Shown piece by piece: positions 23,773 through 32,795 of a DNA stretch of 33,136 bases. The stretch is from Candidatus Heimdallarchaeota archaeon. Its GTDB lineage: Archaea; Asgardarchaeota; Heimdallarchaeia; JABLTI01. Position 1 is the stretch's first letter. Every line of letters begins with the position of its first letter. The position numbers and the translations under genes were made by a program. The DNA lies in assembly GCA_019894765.1 (NCBI GenBank), contig JAGXNT010000005.1:1-33136 (forward strand). Direction: 5' to 3'. The notes beneath the pieces are model-generated. The model made no database searches. It saw only the letters and a list, made by a program, of their open reading frames with translations, and had not been told where the DNA came from.

Positions 23773-24510
23773 ATGGTGCCGGTCTTAAAAAAAGAGAAAT
23801 TTGTAAAACTAGTATCCTACTGCATTGAAAAAGCAATACCAATGGATAATCCTTTGAGACGAGTAGTAGAAGAAGAGGGTGCAAAGAAAAAATTTGTACC
23901 ACTAGGATCTTTCTTTCTAAGAGGATTAGATATGGATGGTGTCATCGCTCTCACACTTCCGATGAAGGCCTCCTCCGATGGATTAACACATTACTTGTTT
24001 GTTTGGTTTTCAAATGAAAATGTCTCTGTTTCCAGTGAGAAAGCAAATTCAACTTTACAAATTAGATCAGTGGATCCCATGCATTTCTCTTTAAGAGGTT
24101 CTCCTGAACCTTTTGTGAAAGTCATGGGTGAAAGTTCTATGATTCAAAGCATCTTAGTTGACTTGGTTGATGATCTGAAATGCTTAGAAAGCTTTACCAT
24201 TTATAATAAACAAGGTTCACAGAAGGATGCTCAAGTAGAAATCCCTTCAGACTTAATTGATACCAGATTTATCGTTCAAACACTAGTCTCAGAAGAAGCA
24301 ACAAGTCCGACTCATGGAAAATTGGAGCGAATGGAGATAGCACTTCCTCAATTAATTGATTTAGCGAATTATTCTATAATGACTGGATTAAAGATGTTCG
24401 GTCCAATGAATGAATTCTCTAATTTCTGCGCTCAATGTGGAAAGAAATTACCTCCTGGGAAAAGCACTTTCTGTATTCACTGTGGGGCTAGTTTAGAAGA
24501 AAAAGAATAA
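23773..24510 (+). CDS. Unknown protein with C-terminal zinc ribbon
   Basis: The 245-residue protein ends in a double-knuckle zinc ribbon (FCAQCGKKLPPGKSTFCIHCGASL). The N-terminal 210 residues contain LGSFFLRGLDMDGVIALTLPM and HYLFVWFSNENVSV and have no family I recognise; the pattern suggests alternating strands. Similar ribbon-tailed orphan proteins are common in Asgard archaea. The ATG follows GGAG at 23761-23764. It is divergent from the NSUN-like gene and precedes arcS by 133 bases. Confidence 0.5.
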   Translation: MVPVLKKEKFVKLVSYCIEKAIPMDNPLRRVVEEEGAKKKFVPLGSFFLRGLDMDGVIALTLPMKASSDGLTHYLFVWFSNENVSVSSEKANSTLQIRSVDPMHFSLRGSPEPFVKVMGESSMIQSILVDLVDDLKCLESFTIYNKQGSQKDAQVEIPSDLIDTRFIVQTLVSEEATSPTHGKLERMEIALPQLIDLANYSIMTGLKMFGPMNEFSNFCAQCGKKLPPGKSTFCIHCGASLEEKE

Positions 24511-24643
24511 CTTTATCCGTATTCCAAAACTTCCTTTCTTTTATTTTCATAGAAAATGAAATAATTGTTTGAAAATAATAACAAATTACTTAAGCTAATT
24601 TCATAGGATTTTTCTATGCTGCATTATAAGGAAGAACGTATAA

Positions 24644-26572
24644 ATGAAATTTCAACTCTCTGCCTCTGTTGGATTTGCCAAACTAGCAAAATTAAGAACT
24701 GAAAACATGGTTGTTGAAATACCAACAATAATGTCAGTTATTGAGAAAGAGAGCAATTTATTCTGGAAAATAGGAGATGGGAATAACAATTTCACTATGG
24801 GTTTGCCAACAAGTAGTTTGAATCATCAAATCTCTAAACTTGGAAAAGAGGATTTAACATTCGTTGGGAATATTCTCATGCATAGTTCATTAAATCCCGC
24901 ATTAATTAAAAAACAATTAATAAAAACAAAGGAGCTCATGGCAAAGTCTCTTGAGCAAATCCCTCAAGGGAAAGCAACCATTCTAATTCAACCAACAGAT
25001 TCTCAGGATATCTTACAACAAGTTTTGCAAATGGTTAATGAATTAGAAATTAAAAATATCGCAATTACAAATATGTTGCCATTATTAAATAATCAAAGAC
25101 AAGCAGTGAATTTTCTTGCAGGAACAAGCTCAACTCTTACAGTAGATTCACTACTTTACCTTTTATCACCTGTACCTCATACTTACTGGCCAATACTAGC
25201 ATATGCTGGTATTAGTGTTTTCAACGATGGATTTGCTGATATAGCATCAAAACAATCACTATACTTGACAGATTTTGGTGGAGATGTTTTGGACTCTATC
25301 TCCGAAAAAACTTGCTTTTGTGAAGCCTGTAATAGTGTTGATCAAGTAAGCGAATTACTGTTACCTGGCTCAAAAAATATAGAAAGGAATCTTTTGGAAA
25401 AACATAACAAATGGATCACTGCTAAGAAAATTCGAGAAATCCGAAGTGCCTTGAGAAACCTCGATTTAAGAAGCTATGTTGAGCAAATGATACATTCAAA
25501 CGTTTTCAGTGGGGCAGCTCTAAGATTACTGGATAAACACCATGTAGATAGTATAATCTCAAAAACACCCACCTGGAAAACATCGCTCATTAAACATATT
25601 ACAGAATATAGTTATTATCGTCCAGAAATCCAAGAATTTCAGCGAAGAATTAGAGAGAGATATCGAATTCAAAAAGGCAAGAAAATTGTAGTGATTTTTC
25701 CTTGCTCTGCAAGAAAACCTTACTCTCAATCTAAAAGTCATGAGAAATTTATCAGGACTTTGGATTCAATTTCAAATAAGAAAAGGGGTTTCATTCAGGA
25801 AATAATACTTACTTCTCCGCTTGGAGTTATCCCTCGAGAATTAGAGATTGTTTATCCTGCAGCTCATTATGACATCCCAGTAACAGGAGATTGGAGTCAT
25901 GAAGAAACAGAGATTGTGGTAGGGCAATTAACCTATGTTCTTTCTAAAGCAAAATCATCTGATTTATCTGTTGTAGCTCATGTTAGTAATGAATACATTG
26001 ACCTTTGTAAAGAAGCAGAAAAACGACTAAAGATGAAATTCAAGTATACAGCTACAGATGAAAAGGCAACTTCCTCATCAAGCTTATCAGTTCTATTTGA
26101 AGAATTAAACTCAATTTTGATGGAACTAGAACCCATTTCCTATAAACCAAATGTAGAATTAGCAAGAACCATAGCTGATTATCAATTTGGTCTAGATTTA
26201 GGTGAACAAATGTTCAAAGATAATTGCAGGATAAGGAGTAAACCTAACCAACCGATGTTTATTATGCAAGATAAGAAGCAAATAGGGGTAATTCATCCGG
26301 AAACTGGAAAATTAACGTTAACAATTGATACTGGAAAAATATTAGCAGAACATGAGAAATATTTCGTTTTATTTGATGGTATGGAATTAGAAGGCTCTAC
26401 ACTTTTCTCTGTAGGAGTTGTGGATGCTGATCCACAGATAAGACCCACTGATTCAGTTATTATTTTGAACAAGAAGAAAGAACTCATAGGAGTTGGAAAT
26501 GCCTTAATTTCTGGAAAAGATATGAAGGAAACAAAACGTGGTCCAGCTGTAAAAATAAAACAAAAAGTGTGA
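24644..26572 (+). CDS. arcS: Archaeosine synthase alpha subunit ArcS
   Basis: ArcS (TgtA2) attaches lysine to preQ0 at tRNA position 15 in archaeosine formation. In 642 residues it shows a TGT-like N-terminal half with a zinc site (C224, C226, C229 and H253) and the ArcS-specific motif PC-x3-KPY-x2-S-x2-H exactly at 353-366 (PCSARKPYSQSKSH). A C-terminal PUA domain for tRNA binding follows (about 565-640, GVVDADPQIRPTDSVIILN). The TGT catalytic aspartates are not kept, as expected for ArcS. The raSEA gene follows after 29 bases, forming the two-enzyme archaeosine unit. Confidence 0.93.
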   Translation: MKFQLSASVGFAKLAKLRTENMVVEIPTIMSVIEKESNLFWKIGDGNNNFTMGLPTSSLNHQISKLGKEDLTFVGNILMHSSLNPALIKKQLIKTKELMAKSLEQIPQGKATILIQPTDSQDILQQVLQMVNELEIKNIAITNMLPLLNNQRQAVNFLAGTSSTLTVDSLLYLLSPVPHTYWPILAYAGISVFNDGFADIASKQSLYLTDFGGDVLDSISEKTCFCEACNSVDQVSELLLPGSKNIERNLLEKHNKWITAKKIREIRSALRNLDLRSYVEQMIHSNVFSGAALRLLDKHHVDSIISKTPTWKTSLIKHITEYSYYRPEIQEFQRRIRERYRIQKGKKIVVIFPCSARKPYSQSKSHEKFIRTLDSISNKKRGFIQEIILTSPLGVIPRELEIVYPAAHYDIPVTGDWSHEETEIVVGQLTYVLSKAKSSDLSVVAHVSNEYIDLCKEAEKRLKMKFKYTATDEKATSSSSLSVLFEELNSILMELEPISYKPNVELARTIADYQFGLDLGEQMFKDNCRIRSKPNQPMFIMQDKKQIGVIHPETGKLTLTIDTGKILAEHEKYFVLFDGMELEGSTLFSVGVVDADPQIRPTDSVIILNKKKELIGVGNALISGKDMKETKRGPAVKIKQKV

Positions 26573-26601
26573 ATTAAGTAAACAAAAAAAGAGCGATTAT
26601 A

Positions 26602-27720
26602 ATGTTAGATACAAAAGGAATTCTTGCAGAACAAATCTGTTCCGAAAAGAAGAACTCTCTTCAAAAAAGGAAATCAAGAGACACGCAAAAGGCTATTGCT
26701 AGCTGGATTGAAGATAATCGCTTAATTACCGGACCAGGTAAAGCTCTTGTTATCATACTTAATTCCCGAGGGTGTCAATGGGGTTTAGGGATAGATGGGG
26801 GTTGCAGTATGTGCGGATATTCAAATGAAACTTCTGCAACTGATATTACTGCTGATGATCTCATAACTCAAGCAAAAAGTTCATTGGATAAATTTTCCTC
26901 AAAGGAGTTTCAATCAATAAAAATCTTCAATTCAGGTAGTTTTCTTGATACTTCTGAAATACCAAAAGAAGCACAAGTGGAAATCCTTAGTATGATAAAT
27001 GAGTTGGAATCCGTTTCCGAGGTTATTGTTGAATCAAGACCCGAATTCGTTTCTCCGAAAAACCTCAAGAGTTTAAGAAAATCTTTGGATAAAAGCAAAC
27101 TATTTGAAATTGGTATAGGGTTAGAAACAAGTAATGATCTTATCAGAATTAATAATATAAACAAGGGATTTCTTTTTGAAGATTACAAACAAGCCGTAAA
27201 GACTGCTCTCTCAGAAAATACCAGAGTTAAGACCTATCTCTTACTGAAACCGCCTTTTCTTACTGAAAAAGAAGCGATACAAGATACAGTGCAATCTGCA
27301 ATTGATGCCATTAAAAGTGGTTCTAGGTCAATTTCAATAAATCCTATAAACGTTCAATCTGGAACATTCGTTTACAATTTATGGAGAAATGGAATTTATC
27401 GTTCTCCTTGGTTCTGGACTTTAAAATCAGTTCTACTAAAAATATGGAATCAAGTTAATAAACAACAACTAGCTGAAAAAGTGGATAGAATCTTGAGTGA
27501 CCCCTCAGGTGCAGGGACTCGCCGAGGAATACACAATTGCTCAAAGTGTAATAAAGATTTCAATAAAGTCCTTAAGAATTATTCATTGAATCAAGATTAT
27601 ACAATTCTGAACCAAGTAATCTGTTCTTGTTCTAATCTTTGGTTGGAACTGCTTAAGCAAGAAGAAGCATCTCGAGATTTCTCCTTATCGAGTTTAGAGA
27701 ACCCTAAGAATTTTCTGTAA
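26602..27720 (+). CDS. Archaeosine radical SAM enzyme RaSEA
   Basis: RaSEA cleaves the lysine adduct made by ArcS to yield the formamidine of archaeosine. The 372-residue protein has the cluster cysteines C58, C68 and C71 (RGCQWGLGIDGGCSMCGY, Cx9Cx2C), typical of this family, IFNSGSFLDTSEIP, VESRPEFV and IGIGLETSNDLIR. The C-terminal cysteines (NCSKCNKDF, ICSCSN) may bind a metal. Adjacency to arcS on the same strand is the known genome context of the pair. Confidence 0.92.
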   Translation: MLDTKGILAEQICSEKKNSLQKRKSRDTQKAIASWIEDNRLITGPGKALVIILNSRGCQWGLGIDGGCSMCGYSNETSATDITADDLITQAKSSLDKFSSKEFQSIKIFNSGSFLDTSEIPKEAQVEILSMINELESVSEVIVESRPEFVSPKNLKSLRKSLDKSKLFEIGIGLETSNDLIRINNINKGFLFEDYKQAVKTALSENTRVKTYLLLKPPFLTEKEAIQDTVQSAIDAIKSGSRSISINPINVQSGTFVYNLWRNGIYRSPWFWTLKSVLLKIWNQVNKQQLAEKVDRILSDPSGAGTRRGIHNCSKCNKDFNKVLKNYSLNQDYTILNQVICSCSNLWLELLKQEEASRDFSLSSLENPKNFL

Positions 27721-27798
27721 TTATTCGAGCTGCGGGAAGTTCTCAAGGGATTAAAGGAATCTTTTTAATTGCTTAAAAGGCACAAATAAGTAAGATAT

Positions 27799-28431
27799 AT
27801 GAAGCAAATTCCTCAAGAAAATAAAGGTGGGATAAAAATAGAGATTATTATGAATGATTTTTCAAAGAAAGAGTGCTACGATGGTTCACAGATAAAACCA
27901 CTTTGGGCTCTAAATAAATACGGAGTTTCAGGTAGTACTGTAGTTATTTTCCGAGGAAGTATGAAAATTCCGCAAGAAGAAATGATCGATATTCAAGATA
28001 TAATTAGAGAAAAAGATCTTGCAGAAATACTCATATCAGGTGACGATTGCATTCATTTCATTATTGAGATGTTTGATGATCAACCTGCCAATTTGAAAGT
28101 TGCATATCATCGATTACACCTACTCGCGTTTATTATTCAAAAAATAATTGAAGAGGAATATAAGATTAGCTTAGAGAAAAAGGGAACTGATCTTTATTAT
28201 AAAGATAAAAAATTAAACGTGGCAATTGCTACTAGTTCGAATAGTTCCTCAAAAATTCATTTCGGAATTAATATTATTTCAACAGGTGTTCCTGTCTATG
28301 TGAACGCTGTAGGTCTATACGATATTAATGAGAAAATTAATCTTGAGAAGCTAGCAGAAAGGATTGGTAAAGAATTCATTGCCGAAATCAGTGCAATAAA
28401 TTCTGATGTTATGAAATCTAGAACACTTTAA
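27799..28431 (+). CDS. DUF366 family protein
   Basis: The 210-residue protein carries the DUF366 signature YDGSQIKPLWALNKYGVSG, VVIFRGSMKI and ISGDDCIHFIIEMFD. The first part of the second half contains LHLLAFIIQKIIEEE. The biochemical role of DUF366 is unknown to me. It sits between raSEA and queD on one strand, 12 bases before queD, which suggests a role in 7-deazaguanine or tRNA modification metabolism. The start may be the ATG at 27799 or the one at 27850, as the family signature begins soon after the latter. Confidence 0.8.
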   Translation: MKQIPQENKGGIKIEIIMNDFSKKECYDGSQIKPLWALNKYGVSGSTVVIFRGSMKIPQEEMIDIQDIIREKDLAEILISGDDCIHFIIEMFDDQPANLKVAYHRLHLLAFIIQKIIEEEYKISLEKKGTDLYYKDKKLNVAIATSSNSSSKIHFGINIISTGVPVYVNAVGLYDINEKINLEKLAERIGKEFIAEISAINSDVMKSRTL

Positions 28432-28443
28432 TGAGGAATAACT

Positions 28444-28899
28444 ATGCCGTTTGAAATCGATTTTGAAGATCCAAGAATAGGATTTGCATCCGCACATTTC
28501 ATTATTGGTCACGATAAGTGTGGCTGCTTACATGGTCATAATTATTTCATCAAAGTGAAAATAAGTGGAGATATTAATGAGCAGCATATGGTTCTTGATT
28601 ACGGAATCCTAAAAGAGGAATTGAAGAAACTAGTAAAACCTCTAGATCATAAAGTTTTGATTCCAACAAATGCTAAGGGATTATTAATAGAAGAGAAAGG
28701 AGATTCAGTAGAAGTTATTTCTTGTGATAAACGATATCTGTTACCTATTGAAGATGTTTTTCAGTTACCAGTTCCAGCAACAACAGCTGAAGAGCTCGCA
28801 AAATACTTCCATCAAAAGCTCCAAAAAATCTGGCCGAAGTTCAAAATCAAAGTAACAATAGAAGAAGCTCCTGGAGCTAGTGCAACTTATACTAAATAA
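28444..28899 (+). CDS. queD: 6-carboxytetrahydropterin synthase QueD-type
   Basis: A 151-residue PTPS-family protein with zinc ligands H18, H30 and H32 (FASAHF, LHGHNY) and the Cys of C-x3-HGH at C26 (CGCLHGH). Residue 27 is Gly, so the PTPS-III glutamate is absent and the site is of PTPS-I/QueD type. LDHKVLIP and TIEEAPGASATY follow the family. QueD makes 6-carboxy-5,6,7,8-tetrahydropterin for preQ0, the precursor of archaeosine. Location after arcS, raSEA and DUF366 supports this; GAGGAAT precedes the ATG. Confidence 0.85.
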   Translation: MPFEIDFEDPRIGFASAHFIIGHDKCGCLHGHNYFIKVKISGDINEQHMVLDYGILKEELKKLVKPLDHKVLIPTNAKGLLIEEKGDSVEVISCDKRYLLPIEDVFQLPVPATTAEELAKYFHQKLQKIWPKFKIKVTIEEAPGASATYTK

Positions 28900-28975
28900 T
28901 CTCAAAAATAACACGAGATAATTATTATAGTTTTAAGCATAAAGTAAATGTAATACATATTCTAGGTGTAATTTG

Positions 28976-31936
28976 ATGGGTTCTGAAAGAGATGAAGTTA
29001 GTTTCTATCTGGATTACAAACCAAAGTATAAAGTTTTTCATGAATTAATGACCAAAAGAATGAGTAATGTCTTACTTGTCTCCAGTATTTATGATAGCTT
29101 CATGCTTGAAGAAGATGGGCGATTATCAGATCAAATTTATGAAGAATTTCAGAATTTGAATTTACGAACATTACCTCGAATTACAAGAGTTTCCTCAGCT
29201 CAAGAAGCATTAGACATATTAAATTCGCAACAATTCGATTTAGTAATAACAATGCGACGATTAGGTGAAATGGATGCATTTTCTTTTGGTAAAAATGTAA
29301 AGGAAATTCAAAACATCCCCGTTATTTTACTTCTCACAAGTGTTGTTGAAATAAATTATCTGCCTGAAAGAGAAAAACAAATTGGAATCGATAGAGTTTT
29401 TGTTTGGAATGGCGATTCAAAGATATTCGTAGCAATAATTAAACATCTTGAAGACAAATTGAATGCTGAACAAGACACTAAAACTGGAGATGTAAGAATA
29501 TTTATCTTTGTAGAAGATTCCATAAGATTCTATTCATTATTTTTACCAGAATTATATAGCGAATTAATGCGTCAAACACATCGTTTGATAATAGAAGGTA
29601 CAAATGACTTTCAAGATTTGCTAAAAATGAGAATCCGACCTAAAATACTTCTAGCTGAAACATATGAAGAAGCAATGGATCTTTTCAAAAAATATCAGAA
29701 AAATGTTATGGGTGTTATATCTGATATTGAATTTCCAAAAGATGGAAAATTAAATAAAAATGCTGGCTTCTTATTCGTTAATAAAATCACTAAAAAAATT
29801 ATAAATTTACCAGTAATTCTACAATCAACTAAAGAGCAATATAGTAAGAAAGCTGAAGAAATGGGTTATTTTTTTAATCATAAACGTTCACACGGTATGA
29901 TGTGGGACCTTCGAAACTGGTTATTGGATTCCGTAGGTTTCGGTGATTTCACTTTTAAAAACGAGAGGAATGAAACTATAGGAAAAGCTAAGGATATAAT
30001 AAGTTTCTATGAGCAGATTAAATCTATTCCAATTGAAACCTTAATTTATCATGGTAAAAGTGATCATTTCTCAAATTGGCTTTATGCTAGGGGAGAATTT
30101 GAGATTGCTAAGAAATTGAAACCTCGAAAGGTCTCTGAATTTACAAAAGAAGAATTACGAGAATTCCTACAGAATACAATTAATGAAGTAGTACTAGAAA
30201 AAACGAGAGGTATAATAAACGACTTCTCATTAGAGAATTATAATCAAGACATGCTCTTCTTAAGATTACGTCCAGGATCTTTAGGTGGAAAAGGTAGAGG
30301 TTTAGCTTTTCTTATGTTTCTCCTTAATTCTTTTCAGATACAAGATGAGTTTAAAGATATCATCATTGAAATACCTAGAACTTGCGTAATAGGCACAGAT
30401 GAATATGATAAATTTATGGAGGATAATAATCTTTACGACTTTGCATTATCAAATGTCTCTGATGAAGAAATAAAGAAGAAGTTTACTAAAGCTAAATTAT
30501 CGAATAGCATCCTATCAGATCTTGAATTCCTTTTACAATATTGGACAAAACCATTAGCAATTCGCTCTTCGAGTTTATTAGAGGATTCAGCTTATCAACC
30601 ATTTGCAGGTATATTTAGCACCTTGATGATACCAAACAATAATGATAAAGAAACTAATTTGAATCAATTATGTACAGCAATAAAACTGGTTTACGCTTCG
30701 GTATTTCTAAAAGTAGCTAAATCATATGTTGAAACAATAAGCCAAACTGTAGAAGAATCTAAGATGGCTGTTATTATTCAAGAAGTGGTTGGGAAAGAAC
30801 ATAATGATCGATTCTATCCTGATTTTTCAGGAACAGCTTCATCGTTTAATCATTATCCATTTGGAGATTATATGAGGTCAGAGGATGGAATAGCGCATTT
30901 AGCTTTAGGTTTGGGTCGTTTAATCGTGGAAGGATTTGAATCATTTCGATTTTGCCCTAAATATCCTAAAAGTAATTTCTATTCCACACCGGATCATTTG
31001 TTAGATAATAGTCAAAGGATCTTTTTTGCAATAAAACTTCACCAGAAGAAACTTGATATTTTAGTTGATGATCCTTTCGTTACAAAATTCGATTTCGATG
31101 CTGCAATTGAGGATGAAACCCTCAATAATATAGCAGATACTTATGATTTCAATTCAGAGACATTGAGTATTGGTTATCATGGGACGGGATCTCCAATAAT
31201 TACTTTTAGTAAGCAATTAAAATTAAGCCTTTTACCACTTGCAGAAATTGTAACCAAAATACTTGCAATTGGTGAGCAAACAATGGGTTGCTCTATAGAA
31301 ATAGAATTTGCTGTGAACTTTAAAGAGAACAAAAATGAAAAAGATAAGTTTAACATATTACAAATAAGACCATTTCTGCAACAAGAAATAATGGTTATGG
31401 AAGATATTGAAACATATGAAAGACAACAACTACTTGCTTATTCTAATCATGTTTCTGGCAACTTGATTAGTAATGATGTATATGATATTGTTTTCGTTAA
31501 ACCCAAATCTTTTGATAACTTGAAGACACTTGATATATTAAAAGAAATAGACAAACTAAATTCCAAATTAATTGCAGAAAAGAAAAAATACTTACTAATT
31601 GGTTTCGGTCGATGGGGAACAGCAGATCGTTTTCTTGGCATTCCTGCAAAATGGAATAATATCAGTGGAGCAATGACTATAATTGAAGCAAGTTTAGAAG
31701 ATTTCCAAGTTGATTTCTCGCAAGGAAGCCATTTCTTTCACAATATTGTTACATCGAATATTGGATATTTCAATATTAAATATAATGATTTACAACACTT
31801 TATTGATTGGGAGTGGCTGGAGAATAAAGAGGTTGAAAGCAAACTAACTTTTGTTAGTCATATTAAATTAAAAAAACCATTAACTATTAGAATTAATGCT
31901 AAAAGAAAAGAAGGTATGATTATAAAACCATCATAG
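28976..31936 (+). CDS. REC-REC-PPDK/PEP-synthase ATP-binding fusion
   Basis: This protein of about 986 residues has two receiver-like domains (about 30-165 and 172-320) and a pyruvate phosphate dikinase/PEP synthase ATP-grasp domain (about 425-800). The first receiver is degenerate (Met94 where the acceptor Asp should be). The second keeps E181-D182, acceptor D251 (GVISDIEFPKDG), S285/T286 and K304 (numbers from the TTG at 28973). The ATP-binding part shows RPGSLGGKGRG, LAIRSSSLLEDSAYQPFAG, FYPDFSGTASSFN and LQIRPF. The phosphohistidine swivel domain and the PEP/pyruvate barrel are absent, so it cannot complete the PEP synthase reaction alone. The ATG at 28976 is favoured by GGTG 7 bases upstream. 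It lies 42 bases before cofE. Confidence 0.82.
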   Translation: MGSERDEVSFYLDYKPKYKVFHELMTKRMSNVLLVSSIYDSFMLEEDGRLSDQIYEEFQNLNLRTLPRITRVSSAQEALDILNSQQFDLVITMRRLGEMDAFSFGKNVKEIQNIPVILLLTSVVEINYLPEREKQIGIDRVFVWNGDSKIFVAIIKHLEDKLNAEQDTKTGDVRIFIFVEDSIRFYSLFLPELYSELMRQTHRLIIEGTNDFQDLLKMRIRPKILLAETYEEAMDLFKKYQKNVMGVISDIEFPKDGKLNKNAGFLFVNKITKKIINLPVILQSTKEQYSKKAEEMGYFFNHKRSHGMMWDLRNWLLDSVGFGDFTFKNERNETIGKAKDIISFYEQIKSIPIETLIYHGKSDHFSNWLYARGEFEIAKKLKPRKVSEFTKEELREFLQNTINEVVLEKTRGIINDFSLENYNQDMLFLRLRPGSLGGKGRGLAFLMFLLNSFQIQDEFKDIIIEIPRTCVIGTDEYDKFMEDNNLYDFALSNVSDEEIKKKFTKAKLSNSILSDLEFLLQYWTKPLAIRSSSLLEDSAYQPFAGIFSTLMIPNNNDKETNLNQLCTAIKLVYASVFLKVAKSYVETISQTVEESKMAVIIQEVVGKEHNDRFYPDFSGTASSFNHYPFGDYMRSEDGIAHLALGLGRLIVEGFESFRFCPKYPKSNFYSTPDHLLDNSQRIFFAIKLHQKKLDILVDDPFVTKFDFDAAIEDETLNNIADTYDFNSETLSIGYHGTGSPIITFSKQLKLSLLPLAEIVTKILAIGEQTMGCSIEIEFAVNFKENKNEKDKFNILQIRPFLQQEIMVMEDIETYERQQLLAYSNHVSGNLISNDVYDIVFVKPKSFDNLKTLDILKEIDKLNSKLIAEKKKYLLIGFGRWGTADRFLGIPAKWNNISGAMTIIEASLEDFQVDFSQGSHFFHNIVTSNIGYFNIKYNDLQHFIDWEWLENKEVESKLTFVSHIKLKKPLTIRINAKRKEGMIIKPS

Positions 31937-31978
31937 AATTAAAGAATAGTTAGTATAAAAAGAAAAAAGGTTGATAAA

Positions 31979-32749
31979 ATGAAACTAATTCCAATAAGCA
32001 CTCCATTAGTGTCAACAAATGATAATCTGTTTGATGTGATATATAATGCATTAACTGCTGCCAAAGTAACACTGCAAGATAGTGATGTTTTAACTATCGC
32101 AACTAAAATTATCAGCGTAACACAAGGACTTCTAATAAATAAGGATGAAATCGAGGTTTCTGACGAAGCAAAAGAATATGCAAAGATTACCCAGTTGAGT
32201 CCTGAATTCATGGAAGTTGCTATTAGAGAATCAGATGAAGTATTAGGTGCATGTTTTGGAGCTTTACTAACCAGAAGAGATGGACATGTCATGCCAAATG
32301 CCGGTGCAGATCAAAGCAATGCCCCTCTTGGATCAATCATTATTCTCCCTTCGAATCCATCCCAAATTGCTCGAGAGATTCAGTATTTTCTTCAAGAAAA
32401 ATTCAACTGCCGAATAGGTGTTATTGTTGGTGATAGTCGAGTTCAACCTTTGAGAAGAGGTACAAGTGGATTAGCACTCGGTGTTGCAGGTTTTGTTCCA
32501 GTAATCGATGATAGAGGAAGAAAAGATCTTTTTGGTCGAGAAATGAAAATGACAAGGAGAGCAATAGCTGATAATCTAATGTCAGCTGCAGAAATTCTTT
32601 CAGGGGAAGTAGATGAGAAAGTACCAATTGTTTTGGTAAGAAACGCTCCCATTATTTTGACCGAGGAAGATTTAACAGATACTATGTCGATTTCACCTAA
32701 AGAGTGCATGTACTTCAGCACATTTCTCCTAGTAAATGAAGATGATTGA
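31979..32749 (+). CDS. cofE: F420-0:gamma-glutamyl ligase CofE
   Basis: CofE adds glutamate residues to F420-0 with GTP. The 256-residue protein is a standalone archaeal form: DSDVLTIATKIISVTQG, TRRDGHVMPNAGADQSN (metal/GTP site), IGVIVGDSRVQPLRRGTSGLALG and GRKDLFGREMKMT are diagnostic. GGTTGAT stands upstream of the ATG. The stop overlaps possible upstream starts of the following endonuclease III gene. Confidence 0.95.
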   Translation: MKLIPISTPLVSTNDNLFDVIYNALTAAKVTLQDSDVLTIATKIISVTQGLLINKDEIEVSDEAKEYAKITQLSPEFMEVAIRESDEVLGACFGALLTRRDGHVMPNAGADQSNAPLGSIIILPSNPSQIAREIQYFLQEKFNCRIGVIVGDSRVQPLRRGTSGLALGVAGFVPVIDDRGRKDLFGREMKMTRRAIADNLMSAAEILSGEVDEKVPIVLVRNAPIILTEEDLTDTMSISPKECMYFSTFLLVNEDD

Positions 32750-32795
32750 TACCTCTATGATCCATTATAGATTCTTAGCTCGATGGGTGTTTCCT

